Shown: positions 19,701 through 28,245 of the stretch, one piece after another
How positions within the stretch are numbered: the stretch's first letter is position 1
Layout of the letters: each line of letters opens with the position of its first letter
The notes under the pieces: generated by a model
What the model was told of the DNA's origin: nothing
What the model saw: the letters and a program-made list of their open reading frames with translations, nothing else
The model's database searches: none
Made by a program: the position numbers and the translations under genes
Origin: Planctomycetia bacterium
GTDB taxonomy: Bacteria > Planctomycetota > Planctomycetia > Pirellulales > Thermoguttaceae
Reading direction: 5' to 3'
DNA: 43,442 nt
Assembly (NCBI GenBank): GCA_030537455.1
Contig: JAUNMR010000021.1
Location: forward strand, 1-43,442

Positions 19701-22700
19701 GCGGCGATTGCGCTCGTTGCGTTTTTACTACGGTTTTACCTTCCTAAAGTCTTTAAGAAAAACGCGTTAAAAGCGCTCCAGACGCCGGCGTTCGACGCCA
19801 TGGACGCGCGTCAAGTCTCGCAAACCGACCCCGACGCCGCTAACCGTAACGGTCGCGTGAACTTAACTATTCTAATCGCGCTACTGGTCGTCGGCGCAAT
19901 CTTTACGCTGTGTCCCGTCGTTGTACGCGCGGATCACATCATGCCTTCGGAGTTATTCTTTCACAACGAGTCAAGGCATATTCTCCCTGCGACTATCATG
20001 GGACTTATTGTCATTACAGGATTTGCAATTAGAATTTGCTATCGTGAGAAATTCAAAAAATGGTCGCAAACCTCTGTGCGTAATATGGATAACGTCGACG
20101 AACAGAACGATTCCTGTAACGTCGACGACCCTAACCATAGCGGTCGCTGTACGTTGTCATTCCTGGTCGTCTCCTGTCTGTGTACGACGTTCGCCTTCGC
20201 TATATATCCTGCTATGGCGCGCGCCGACGCCATTGTTCCGCCGCGCTTAGATCCTTCCAATCGTTGCAAGAACTACGTGGTTTTAGGGCTCGTCGTACTG
20301 ATCGCCTTGATACTGAAGATTACGCTGCGTAAAGTCTTTATGAAGCGCCTAAATAACGCGACGTCTGAACGCGTCGAAAACGCGCAAGAGCAGAGCGCTC
20401 ATGAGGATACGCCGGCGTCTACCTCCGATAAAAGCGCCGACTCGACCCGTTCCGGTCGTTCCGCAATTATTCTCACGCTCGCGCTGAGTCTTGCGTCGAT
20501 ATTGACGCTCGCGCTATCTTTCGGTATGCGAAACGCTTACGCAACTGACGTCGATTGGACGCCCTGGCGTGAAACGCCGGTCTTCGACGGGGGACGTCGC
20601 CAGCCGCTCAATACCTTTGCGGAAATCCTCGTGCGCGATATAACCGGCTCCAACGTCCCGACAATCTACATGCCGCGGGAGATCATCAACGAGCTGCAAA
20701 ACGATAATCCCCAATACCTTACCTACGAGGATTACAAAGAGTCTACCCTGCGCGGTCGCGACCAGTCGCAGCTCAACGACGCGCAAAAAGCCGCGCTCGA
20801 CCAAATGCTGCACGCCGCATACGACAAGGAACGTGAAGCCTTTATTCAAGCGCGCCAGGACGTCGCCGAAAGACTCAACGCGCTCTATCCGATCAGCTCT
20901 GCGAACTTTCCTGTCACGCGTAAGTACGCCGCTTACGAACTGCTCTTTGCATGGCTTGTAGAACCGGAACTGTGGAATTTCATTCCCTTTATTGCCGACA
21001 ATGACAATTTAGTGGCGAAGAACGTTCTAAAGCTTACGCCTGAACAAATTGCCGCGCGCCGCGGACGACTGTCGCCTAACGATATAACAGCCTATGCGCC
21101 CCATTCTTCGGATCGACTCATTGACCTATATCGCGCCAAAGGCGCCGCCGCTGATCCCAAGACAATAAAGGCGTTAAACGCAGTGGAAGAACGACTTGCG
21201 AATTTCGACTCGCTCACTTTTCTTCCGATGGCGCACGCCAGCGAAGCGCCTCAAACCTATTTGCGCACGCTCATTTACGGCGCCCCCTCTGCCCACGCCG
21301 GAATCGTTGGCGCGCCCTCTTACGGCGCGCTCATGAAGTTAGAACTCGCCTCACAAGAGCTAGAACGACTACTACCCGAGGAGGAACCGTCGTTACGACA
21401 GGCGTCTCCTTGGAACGACAAGGAGTTCCTTCTGCGTCAACGCGTGGCGCTTGACTCTCACACGCAGTCCGAACCGCTGAAAATCGCGCGTGAAATTCTC
21501 ACGCTCAGTGACCGATCCGCGCGCGAACCGGTCGACGCCGTCGGTCCGAAATTCGAGGAACTTGCCGCGGCGCTACTACAAGCGCGCCAAAAGCTAGACA
21601 GTCATCGTTGTGAAATCCTCGCAAATCAAACCTACTCCAACGATTACCGTCTGAACGTGCAACGCGCTTACGACGCGCTGGCGGAGGTCTCCGACACGCT
21701 CGAGCGCGCCTATCTTGCGGAAACCGCCGCGCCGGGCAAGGCGCTGCGCGTTGTGCCGCTAGTGAGAGCGAAGATCTTCGACGTCACCGCCAGTCAAGAC
21801 GCGCCCTGGGCGACCTTACAGACCGTACTGTGGCAAACGCCCCAGGCATATCGAAGATTCATCGACCCTTCGTTCCCACAACCGACCGAAAATAACGTCG
21901 AACAAAACCAGGAGCCAACCTTCGCGTCGTTAGGCAATTGGGCTCATGCGCTACAGGGTATTCTCGACGATCCGAACCCCAGAGCGCCCGCGGTCGCTTT
22001 TGCCAAGGCGGCGATCGCTTATCGCGACCATCAAGCGTACCCTGAACGCAACGGTGAAATCTCCGACGCGCTACAGCAGTTCGTTACCGCGCTACAAGAC
22101 GCGGCTGAGGCGTCCTTACCGCAACGAGAGGCGCTCGCGAAAGAAGCTGGCTTGAGCGCTCAAAACGCCGAGGCTATTCTGGCGAAAACCGCCTTTTGCG
22201 TCGACTCTAAACTCCGTGCTGAGACGTTTTACTACAAGCTCAACCCGTTCTTCTGGAACTGGATCGCCTGCCTGGTTTCTACCCTGGCGTTCCTAATGTC
22301 CTATGTTCGCGGCGCGCTACTGAAACGCTCGCGAAAAGGTACGAACGAGCGATTCTTCTTCTTCCTGGGCTTACTCTCTCTGTGCGCCTCTTGCGCCGTC
22401 GCGTTTGTCGGCGGCGCCATTCGCGCCTATATTACCGGTTGGGCTCCGGTCGCTAATATGTTCGAAACCGTTGTGCTACTGGCGTTTCTCATTGCTTTCA
22501 TCGCGATAAGTTACGCTACCGCGCCTCTGTGGGCAAACGCCTACCTTACGGCGTGGCGCGCATGTGATTTCACGCGTAAGAGTTCAACCAGTGGCGTCTT
22601 GCGCAACTACAGCGTTCTGGCGATCATACGCGTAGCGCTCACGCTCGGCGCCTGCCTACTAGCGCTCTGGTTATGGCGTTCCGGTCGACAGTTCGACGAC

Positions 22701-23723
22701 GGCGTCGCGGTCGCGCTCGCGCACGCAATGCAAAACGCCTTGGCAATGCATGGCGTCTTAGACTTCTGCGTTGTGCTCATGGTTTTAGTGGCGTTACTGT
22801 GGCTAGCGCCGAGATTCTGCGCTACGATTGTCGCGCTCATGCTCTTCCCTGGAGTCTTCTGGCGCGCGCCGCGCGAGATTGTCAAAGCACGGCGGGAAGA
22901 AACCTTACAACGTCGCGGAGTACTCGCCGCAAGCGCTATCGTTGCGCTCTTAGTCGCGGCGAGCGCGTACTTTAACTCAGCGGAATTTAACCCGCACATT
23001 CGTCCGCTCATGGCCGTTTTGAGGAGCAACTTCTGGCTCACGATCCACGTCTTGGCGATTATTATCAGCTACGCGCTCGGCGCTATCGCCTGGGTTGTCT
23101 CTGTGTGCGCGCTAGCGTCCTATATCGGCGGAACTTACGGCGTAAAGAAAGATCCAAACTGTCACGACTTGCCATTTGATCCGCCGTACGCTTGTAAACT
23201 TACGCCGTTGGTCGCGACCATGACGCGCAGCGCGATTCTCTTCCTCGCCGCTGGTATTCTACTGGGCGCGCGCTGGGCAGATTACAGCTGGGGACGTTTC
23301 TGGAGCTGGGATCCCAAAGAGGTCTGGGCCCTTGTAACGCTACTCATTTACGCCTCCGCGTTGCATTTGTATCGTCGTAGCGGTCAAAATCGCTTCGTAC
23401 TCAATCTCGGCGCGGTTCTTGGCGCGCTGGCGATTATTATGACATGGTACGGTCTGAGCTTTGTCATGGGGGGCGGCGGTCGTCATTCCTATGCCGCGGG
23501 CGAATCGAACAAAGTGGCGGTTCTTTATCTACTTGTCGCCGCTAATCTTATCTATGCGCTTCTAGCGTGTGTGCGATATACCCTTACGCGACGCGCCTAT
23601 CGTGCGATGCATAAGACGACCAAAAACACACAAGATCTTACGAATAATAGCGTTACGCGTAACGATCGTCCTAGAAAGGACGCGGCGCTACACGGTCGCG
23701 GTAAGTTTAAAGGACGTCGATAG
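16731..23723 (+). CDS. Giant ResB/CcsB-CcsA fusion for cytochrome c maturation
   Basis: A system II cytochrome c synthase: it moves haem across the inner membrane and attaches it to apocytochrome c. The start is the ATG at 16731 (AAGG upstream, MNQLRNKGVL), not the earlier frame opening at 16614, which overlaps the previous gene; this gives 2330 residues. Residues 1-915 are ResB/CcsB-like: three N-terminal helices (17-38, 53-75, 107-127 with His114), a large periplasmic part, and a last helix near 895-912. Residues about 930-1272 are a linker of repeated membrane hairpins. Residues 1273-1835 are a periplasmic domain opening DVDWTPWRETPVFDGGR. Residues about 1836-2330 are CcsA: WAPVANMFETV, His2106 in NFWLTIHV, the haem-binding WGRFWSWDPKEVW (2187-2199) and His2252 in RHSYA. 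Natural CcsBA fusions exist elsewhere, but this size and linker are unusual. Confidence 0.88.
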   Translation: MNQLRNKGVLESLVDYLGAMWLGVALMIILAIVMGWATFIEREMGSNVAQSLIYAANWFYALIGLLVVNVLCSILTRVLNILHGMSHTRALAPDCAFKQSKRAACHSIPFVITHLGIIILLLGCVFTARHGVKARATISEGSWTQTAIDCDHRLFDLAYGGFNDFASCHDDATAPLLEPGEKAKKIEKNFDGGPLNWSALRQANVWKETLDAPLLSARSEANFFQRLAKGATRASHFCAKLAACAAINAKPREIFNQDGLKLEVLDYMTCYDYQPVPELQGTVTVRDKDGTTANKELTLDFPFETTAARDAVAYSWRSRRVTLDNGVRVVYVVADSAQEANALLLSAPQDQDEQVKPQILLDQSSMLNLDGRVVLVVDGQRVCKPLADLSLLSQRYGDLASQRFNITSQLTEVQRRLNLETNRQDLGDNSLSDVAPLQDTTEEKLNAIGQKLRELDAQFASLADAYQLNPEDEKTKLAFEQARQARDEQTVLIRLYHTWSTLEKNTSNAQDFCDRLQSMQKQCQTQLEQITQLETMSTLGQTGWRVEFCEIDPTVLSNVQELLGWTVRMTLRSPENVQEKITLNSDLTERNSYPASKRVFGSVYFEAQSGSDNLYGRAWHKDLGKAKLEIMQSPQPGVYYRYNDGANHVQCGQLELQSLEDAERLYSAKSVALTTPDNTLTPQITEFTLKSFAFHDEFGARLCATNFDKERANPFYGVAKVRATLDDVTEEFWLRTIPLESVDLRQRAQFTRRIVSAERVAQIALSDHSVDLGAILYVKRFTPVYEPGSATAASFSSLVRVLPANLTEEEIIAEIKEHSERDALIQMNRPGVLRSPDSSSTFWAYQESFSGPYRPGDEQFDQVAGGKILPTEDVPRDALYHTVISLNNDPGRGLKYLGALLLLWGTALLIYRRKKTTEPNATTKTTPNAKETIPLLALFLAACLCFTLCPNAIRADEIWPEPEVVNQEVNNQEVNSQEVNTSSLVPVAALAAIALVAFLLRFYLPKVFKKNALKALQTPAFDAMDARQVSQTDPDAANRNGRVNLTILIALLVVGAIFTLCPVVVRADHIMPSELFFHNESRHILPATIMGLIVITGFAIRICYREKFKKWSQTSVRNMDNVDEQNDSCNVDDPNHSGRCTLSFLVVSCLCTTFAFAIYPAMARADAIVPPRLDPSNRCKNYVVLGLVVLIALILKITLRKVFMKRLNNATSERVENAQEQSAHEDTPASTSDKSADSTRSGRSAIILTLALSLASILTLALSFGMRNAYATDVDWTPWRETPVFDGGRRQPLNTFAEILVRDITGSNVPTIYMPREIINELQNDNPQYLTYEDYKESTLRGRDQSQLNDAQKAALDQMLHAAYDKEREAFIQARQDVAERLNALYPISSANFPVTRKYAAYELLFAWLVEPELWNFIPFIADNDNLVAKNVLKLTPEQIAARRGRLSPNDITAYAPHSSDRLIDLYRAKGAAADPKTIKALNAVEERLANFDSLTFLPMAHASEAPQTYLRTLIYGAPSAHAGIVGAPSYGALMKLELASQELERLLPEEEPSLRQASPWNDKEFLLRQRVALDSHTQSEPLKIAREILTLSDRSAREPVDAVGPKFEELAAALLQARQKLDSHRCEILANQTYSNDYRLNVQRAYDALAEVSDTLERAYLAETAAPGKALRVVPLVRAKIFDVTASQDAPWATLQTVLWQTPQAYRRFIDPSFPQPTENNVEQNQEPTFASLGNWAHALQGILDDPNPRAPAVAFAKAAIAYRDHQAYPERNGEISDALQQFVTALQDAAEASLPQREALAKEAGLSAQNAEAILAKTAFCVDSKLRAETFYYKLNPFFWNWIACLVSTLAFLMSYVRGALLKRSRKGTNERFFFFLGLLSLCASCAVAFVGGAIRAYITGWAPVANMFETVVLLAFLIAFIAISYATAPLWANAYLTAWRACDFTRKSSTSGVLRNYSVLAIIRVALTLGACLLALWLWRSGRQFDDGVAVALAHAMQNALAMHGVLDFCVVLMVLVALLWLAPRFCATIVALMLFPGVFWRAPREIVKARREETLQRRGVLAASAIVALLVAASAYFNSAEFNPHIRPLMAVLRSNFWLTIHVLAIIISYALGAIAWVVSVCALASYIGGTYGVKKDPNCHDLPFDPPYACKLTPLVATMTRSAILFLAAGILLGARWADYSWGRFWSWDPKEVWALVTLLIYASALHLYRRSGQNRFVLNLGAVLGALAIIMTWYGLSFVMGGGGRHSYAAGESNKVAVLYLLVAANLIYALLACVRYTLTRRAYRAMHKTTKNTQDLTNNSVTRNDRPRKDAALHGRGKFKGRR
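19525..20545 (+). repeat. Diverged tandem repeats of a membrane-hairpin module inside the Ccs fusion
   Basis: Four hydrophobic segments that each look like a signal peptide start near 19525, 19854, 20143 and 20458, a pitch of about 290-330 bp. Three end in (A/R)RAD, or a close variant, followed by I and P (IRADEIWP, VRADHIMP, ARADAIVP); the fourth ends AYATDVDWTP. The first three are followed after 15-30 residues by a second helix and a basic tail (LPKVFKKN, YREKFKKW, LRKVFMKRL). The unit was therefore copied at least twice and then diverged. Confidence 0.75.
19626..19670 (+). repeat. Three 15-bp in-frame tandem repeats (NQEVN)
   Basis: Units at 19626-19640, 19641-19655 and 19656-19670 encode NQEVN, NQEVN and SQEVN. 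They lie in the short periplasmic loop of the first hairpin module of the Ccs fusion and look like a recent slippage expansion. Confidence 0.8.
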
Positions 23724-23887
23724 TTCTAACGGCATGATCAGGTCTCGACAAACCTGGTCGGGAGCTGATAAAACGCCAATGAGTCGAACAACGCAGATGA
23801 AGTTCCGTGACGCGGCGTTACCTCTGCCGACGCCGTTCTCTTTCAAACTTGGGAATTGGAACAACTGTTTTTCTCCCCCAAAAAACA

Positions 23888-23930
23888 AGCGCGCGCGATT
23901 ACATTGTGTAAACCGCGCGCGCTATCTTTT
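23888..23930. terminator. Bidirectional terminator between convergent genes
   Basis: agcgcgcgcg (23888-23897) pairs perfectly with cgcgcgcgct (23914-23923) around a 16-nt loop. On the plus strand the tail is ATCTTTT; on the minus strand a T6 run comes shortly after the stem. It sits between the end of the Ccs fusion and the end of the minus-strand lipoprotein gene, so it can serve both. Confidence 0.8.
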
Positions 23931-23989
23931 AGCGCCGCGCTACGTCAGACCAACGTGGCGCGGCGAATGATTATACCAGGTACGAGCGA

Positions 23990-24466
23990 CTACATCACGC
24001 CCTTGACCAATTCTTCGATCTTATCGCCAACCTTGAGGGTAACTTCGTTTTTCCCTTCGGTAACAGTGACGGTAAGCCCGGAGGTTTTGGGATTATTGAA
24101 TTTACGATCGACGTAAACGGTAGTGGGACCGGGAGTTCCGTCTTCGCTAGCGTCTTCGGCGACCTCTTTAATAACCATGGCGTTATATTCGCCAGCCGGG
24201 GCGCCGTTCCATTTACCGTCTGTCATAAGGATAATCACGCCGGAAGCATCGGTCACGCCGGCAAGGTTCCAGGTACGACCGCTGGTCTTTTGCGCCGACA
24301 TGAGCGCAACGTTCGCGCCGTCCACAGGCGTTCCGTCGTCATAAGTCACGGTAATGGTCGTCGGGTAAAGTTTCGGAAGATCGCTGGGCTTCTTTTCGCC
24401 GCCACAACCGACGGTCGCGAGCGTGAGGAGCGCCAGTACGAGCGAAAGCGCTATGTGTTGTTTCAT
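23990..24466 (-). CDS. Small lipoprotein with Ig/transthyretin-like domain (cassette 1)
   Basis: A 158-residue predicted lipoprotein. The signal peptide ends in a lipobox with Cys21 (ATVGC). The mature part reads as a single beta-sandwich: TITVTYDDGTPVDGANVALMS, then GVTDASGVIILMTDG and GEYNAMVIKEV, the pattern of carboxypeptidase regulatory-like or transthyretin-like domains. Such small lipoproteins commonly accompany DUF1559 genes in planctomycetes; their function is not established. It lies 161 bp downstream of the DUF1559 gene on the same strand, but an intrinsic terminator stands between them. An AAGGA Shine-Dalgarno lies about 12 bases before the ATG. Two equivalent genes occur at 33424 and 41871. 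Confidence 0.8.
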   Translation of the reverse strand: MKQHIALSLVLALLTLATVGCGGEKKPSDLPKLYPTTITVTYDDGTPVDGANVALMSAQKTSGRTWNLAGVTDASGVIILMTDGKWNGAPAGEYNAMVIKEVAEDASEDGTPGPTTVYVDRKFNNPKTSGLTVTVTEGKNEVTLKVGDKIEELVKGVM

Positions 24467-24519
24467 AATGACTTGTAGTCCTTGTGTGTCTTAGGGGATT
24501 ATACCGCAAGCAACGCGAT

Positions 24520-24547
24520 TAAAAAAAACGCCGAACGAGTCGGCGTT
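24520..24547 (-). terminator. Intrinsic terminator between DUF1559 and lipoprotein genes of cassette 1
   Basis: aacgccga (24527-24534) pairs perfectly with tcggcgtt (24540-24547) around a 5-nt loop. Read on the minus strand the stem is followed by eight T residues. It lies just after the DUF1559 stop and before the lipoprotein start, so it should lower or block expression of the second gene. Confidence 0.85.
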
Positions 24548-24627
24548 CTTGTGTGTCAACTGCGCGTCAAAGGACACGCGTGGCAAACTTTGACGCAAGT
24601 AACGCGTCCAAAGCTTTGAGCGAAATA

Positions 24628-25725
24628 TTAGAGGGAGACCGTTTCGCCGCCCTGCGCAGAACCGAGCGCGCCCCAAACGCCGTAGGGGCTCTTACCGGAG
24701 GACACGCAGTACGCGGAGGAATCGCCACAGTCAACGGTATCAGAGATGAAACGCACGGAACCGTCGCCCATCGCGGCGTTCACGCCGCCGCTGTGGTTCG
24801 ATTGAGCCGCGGCAACGCCCCAGGTCGTGGCGTTACTATAGGAGCAACTCGGGGAGTTCGGCGGAGCGCAGGTATTGAAACCGGACATAAAGAAGTAACC
24901 GTCGGCCCAGCGTTGACCACGGTAACCGTCGGAGGCGGTGTCTTTGGTGACTTGTGTGCCGTTCTTATATGCCAAGCAATTGAGCGGAGCGCTATTGCCG
25001 TTGTACATTGCGCCGACAGAGTAAATGATTCCGCCCTTGAGTTGAGAGCCAGCGGTGGTAAAGGTGATCGTTTCGGAGAACGCAACGGTATTAGAGGTAC
25101 CGTCGGTAATCACGGAGAGGGTCGGGAATTCGCCAACCCAGAAGATACCGCGGTGCGCGATCTTCGCAGCCGCGCTGGATTCGTCTTTCGGGTTACGGTT
25201 GATGTTCCAGAGACCGTCGCCACGGCAAGAGACGTAGTTCAAACGCGCCAGAGCATTACCGTCGGTCGACTCTTGGGTCGCGTTACCGTCGGAGGGGCAA
25301 ATGAACCCGTTGATACGAGTTCCAAGCGCCGGGAAGTTCGTAGACGACACAACAGGCGTCGTCATTCTCGGATTAGCGGTGGAGTCCGTATAGGAAACCA
25401 GTTGATCCCAAATCGTCTGCTGTTCCATATAGGGAAGCAGGAAGCAGAAGGTTGAAAAACGACCAGCCGCGTGTTTTCCAGCGTTCGCGTTTTCGATCGT
25501 CGTGCTATTACCTAGCAGAGCGCGTGCGGCGGGAAGAGCGCCACAAACGTCGTGATAGTTATGAAGAGCAAGACCAAGCTGCTTCAGATTGTTCGTACAT
25601 TGCATACGACGCGCGGCCTCACGTGCGGCCTGAACAGCGGGAAGCAACAAGCCAATGAGAATACCGATGATCGCGATAACAACAAGCAGTTCCACCAGCG
25701 TGAAACCTCGCTTTGTATTTTTCAT
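24628..25725 (-). CDS. DUF1559 prepilin-like protein (cassette 1)
   Basis: An exported protein of 365 residues with a type IV pilin-like N-terminus: MKNTKR, then [19 protein letters not shown], a class III signal cleaved by prepilin peptidase after Gly with Glu5 of the mature helix conserved. The helix continues into [27 protein letters not shown], the hallmark of planctomycete DUF1559 proteins. The C-terminal part is a beta-rich domain with [14 protein letters not shown] near the end, also a DUF1559 hallmark. Planctomycete genomes carry many paralogues; roles as surface pseudopilins are suspected but unproven. A strong AGGAG lies about 10 bases before the ATG. Expression likely starts in the 25726-26024 spacer. 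Confidence 0.92.
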   Translation of the reverse strand: MKNTKRGFTLVELLVVIAIIGILIGLLLPAVQAAREAARRMQCTNNLKQLGLALHNYHDVCGALPAARALLGNSTTIENANAGKHAAGRFSTFCFLLPYMEQQTIWDQLVSYTDSTANPRMTTPVVSSTNFPALGTRINGFICPSDGNATQESTDGNALARLNYVSCRGDGLWNINRNPKDESSAAAKIAHRGIFWVGEFPTLSVITDGTSNTVAFSETITFTTAGSQLKGGIIYSVGAMYNGNSAPLNCLAYKNGTQVTKDTASDGYRGQRWADGYFFMSGFNTCAPPNSPSCSYSNATTWGVAAAQSNHSGGVNAAMGDGSVRFISDTVDCGDSSAYCVSSGKSPYGVWGALGSAQGGETVSL

Positions 25726-26024
25726 CTAACAAACTCCTAATAATACCGTTCTATTGCGAATCGACCCAAAGGTCTTACTAATCTTATCCGATAACGCCAA
25801 ACGCGCAATGGCGACTAATGATAAGCGTCGCCTCTGTGCCGAACCGAAGCGAGCCCAGACTTAGACGCTATTTATACGCAAATGTTTCGGAAAAAATCGA
25901 CCCTGCACAGGAAAAAGTTTAAATATTATTCTATCGCCACTTTTGTTAATAGAACGTTCTTATCTTTACCACAATACCCACTATTCCTATTTTGTCTATT
26001 ATATAATCATATTCGACGCTTTGT
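25726..26024. other. AT-rich spacer upstream of DUF1559 cassette 1
   Basis: About 300 bp, AT-rich from 25900 onward. It must hold the minus-strand promoter of the DUF1559 gene, but I could not choose one. It also contains the perfect palindrome agaacgttct (25951-25960). No reading frame or RNA gene was recognised. Confidence 0.4.
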
Positions 26025-28229
26025 TTATTCCGCAGCGCTATAGCGCGCTTGTTCATACCGCGTGAGCGCGCTACGAAACTCCCGAGCATGTTCTAGCGTT
26101 TCCTGTGGCGCGCGCCATTTTTGCGCCTCCTGTAGACTTTTGCGCGCATAAGGTGGCAGTTCTGCAAGAAAACTCGTTTCGTTAGCGCTCTGAACGCCCT
26201 TGAGGTCGCGTCCTTGGTCATACGCGCCGACGAAACTTTCCTCTGGCGAACCGCCCTGGGCGTTGAGACGCTCGCTAGCGTCGCCTGGGGCGTCAACACT
26301 CGCCCGGGGAGCGTCTGAAACGCTTATATCGGCGTCATCGCCAGATCCTAGCGTTACGGTAAGCGCGTGCTGCGCGCGTTGCGCTAAACGCGTCATAAGC
26401 GAGGGTTCCGACGCGGCGTGGTCGTTCTGCGTCTGCGCGCTCGCGATCGCTGTGAGTTCGTCAGTTGTTACGTCATCTGCGTCTGACGCGACGTCAAAGA
26501 TTCCGTCCTGCGTACCGTCCGTGGAGGTCGCTGTGACGGGGAACAGACCAAGCGTTAAGAAAGACAAATAGCATTGCGCGGCGCTTCGCGTCAAGTCGTT
26601 CCCCAGGGCGGTCAGTAGCGTCCAGGGCTCAGCGAGTCGGGTCGTTACGCGTCCCCAGCGTTGTAACGACGCGTCATGGCGCAACGCCTGCAGGGAATTT
26701 TCGAGGTTCGACAGTTCCGGCACAAGGGTCGCGTCGACACGCTCCGTCGCGTCGAACTGCGCGTTGGCCAGCGCCTCTTGAATAAAAGTTTCCAATTCCG
26801 GCGAATCGGACGTCTTCTGCGCGAGCGTTTCGATCCGCGCGGTCATAGCGCTACAAGCGCGTTCCTGCGCTTGAAGCGCGTCGAGAAAACGTTGTGTCGA
26901 ACCCGATCGAGCGTCGTTCGTACCGGCAAAGCGCCCCGCGTAAGACTGAAGATTCGAGCGCGAAGTCTCAAAGAGATTTGTTAGCTCGCCCAGAAGGGTT
27001 TGAAAATCATCTGCAATTTCAAGCGCGTCAATGAGAAGCTCCAGCGTTGCGTCCACTTGCGCAAGCGTTGTACGTTGCGTGGCGAGAACATGCCCCAGAA
27101 CCGACGCCTCGGTGGTTTCCGCGCGCGTCAAGTCGGCATAGCGCGAAGCCAAAGCGCCGTGACTCACTCGTAGCGCCTCCTCCTCTGTGAGAAACCGCGA
27201 CACACAACACGCCACAAGATAGGTCGACGCGTCCTGACCGGTCACGCGCGCGGCGTGAGAACGCGACGTCAACCGCGCGCGCGAATCCTCGAGAATCTGC
27301 GCGCCTTGCAAAGCGAGACTACGCGAAGAATCCCAGAGCGCAGAATCGAATTCCGCCGCCACACGTAACGACGCCAAAGAGGATTGGGCTTGTTCAGAGG
27401 GAACGTTCAGCGCGCTAAGAAGCGCGCGCGCACGTGCTAGATCCTCGCGAAAGACACGTAACGCCTGAAGATAGCGATCCTCCTGCGTCGCGCTCGCCCC
27501 CTCGTTGGAAGACGTTGGCGCTGGCGGCTCCTGCTGTGGAGTTTCCTGTGGCGTTAGTTCCGTCGGCGCGTTCTGCTCCGGGGGCGCAAGAACCTGCGTT
27601 GTGGTCGCACTCGCGTCATGTTCATCAGTCGTACCCTTCCACCTTTCCGGGTCATAAAGGGTCGCGACAAACGCAACGATCGCCACATAGCGCGCCGTTC
27701 GCCAGAACTTAAGCGTATGGTCAGAAAGTCCGCGTTGCAAAACAACCTCAACAATCTCATTTGCTGAGGGAGGATGTGCCAAAAACCCGCGAATTGCTCG
27801 TACGACCCGTGAGCGCGTGGCGTCGCGAAGCTCTTGGGAATCGCTGACGCCACAGACGCAATCGATTTCAAATTCCAACGCCGCGACGAGCAGACCGTCG
27901 AACGACTCGTAACGACGTTGCAAACGCGCGGCTACCTGCTCCAGGCTCGGACGACCTAGGCGCCAGCGAAGTATTGTCACAATAACTATAGCGACGGCGC
28001 ACACGAGGCATAGCGCAATGGCGTATTTTACCCAAGCGCCGTGAAAATGAGACGCCAACGACGCCAGCGCGCCCAGAAACGCCAGGAGCGTCTCTAGTCG
28101 TGCGCGCTCGCCGCGCCACGCGCGCCCCAACGCTTGGCGTCGCAAGGATTCCAGAGAGGAACTAATCGGACGTTCGGAATCGCACGCGTCGCGTGGGACT
28201 CGTTGTAATTCTACCTGCTCCATGCGCAT
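26025..28229 (-). CDS. Large membrane protein with helical C-terminus (DUF4175-like N-terminus)
   Basis: The longest frame begins at 28340, overlapping the upstream gene. The ATG at 28229 has an AAGGGA 5 bases upstream and leaves a 16-bp gap, so it is preferred; this gives 734 residues. Hydrophobic segments lie at about 45-62, 68-88 and 179-192. Between them comes SLEQVAARLQRRYESFDGLLVAALEFE, which recalls the segment after the first helices of planctomycete DUF4175-type membrane proteins. A Pro/Gln/Thr-rich linker (about 200-245) then leads to a long Ala/Glu/Gln-rich helical region. It is shorter than the roughly 1000-residue relatives I recall. No catalytic motif was seen. It is probably co-transcribed after the NlpC/P60-like gene. 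Confidence 0.65.
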   Translation of the reverse strand: MRMEQVELQRVPRDACDSERPISSSLESLRRQALGRAWRGERARLETLLAFLGALASLASHFHGAWVKYAIALCLVCAVAIVIVTILRWRLGRPSLEQVAARLQRRYESFDGLLVAALEFEIDCVCGVSDSQELRDATRSRVVRAIRGFLAHPPSANEIVEVVLQRGLSDHTLKFWRTARYVAIVAFVATLYDPERWKGTTDEHDASATTTQVLAPPEQNAPTELTPQETPQQEPPAPTSSNEGASATQEDRYLQALRVFREDLARARALLSALNVPSEQAQSSLASLRVAAEFDSALWDSSRSLALQGAQILEDSRARLTSRSHAARVTGQDASTYLVACCVSRFLTEEEALRVSHGALASRYADLTRAETTEASVLGHVLATQRTTLAQVDATLELLIDALEIADDFQTLLGELTNLFETSRSNLQSYAGRFAGTNDARSGSTQRFLDALQAQERACSAMTARIETLAQKTSDSPELETFIQEALANAQFDATERVDATLVPELSNLENSLQALRHDASLQRWGRVTTRLAEPWTLLTALGNDLTRSAAQCYLSFLTLGLFPVTATSTDGTQDGIFDVASDADDVTTDELTAIASAQTQNDHAASEPSLMTRLAQRAQHALTVTLGSGDDADISVSDAPRASVDAPGDASERLNAQGGSPEESFVGAYDQGRDLKGVQSANETSFLAELPPYARKSLQEAQKWRAPQETLEHAREFRSALTRYEQARYSAAE

Positions 28230-28245
28230 AAGATCCCTTGTACGA

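Noticed and set aside
24553..25455. 300-residue plus-strand reading frame
   Set aside because: Antisense to the DUF1559 gene of cassette 1; the repetitive Arg/Gly/Val/Thr sequence is the reflection of its codon use.
25951..25960. Palindrome agaacgttct as a LexA box
   Set aside because: LexA boxes of the GAAC-N4-GTTC type need a 4-bp spacer; here there is none, and no SOS gene follows.
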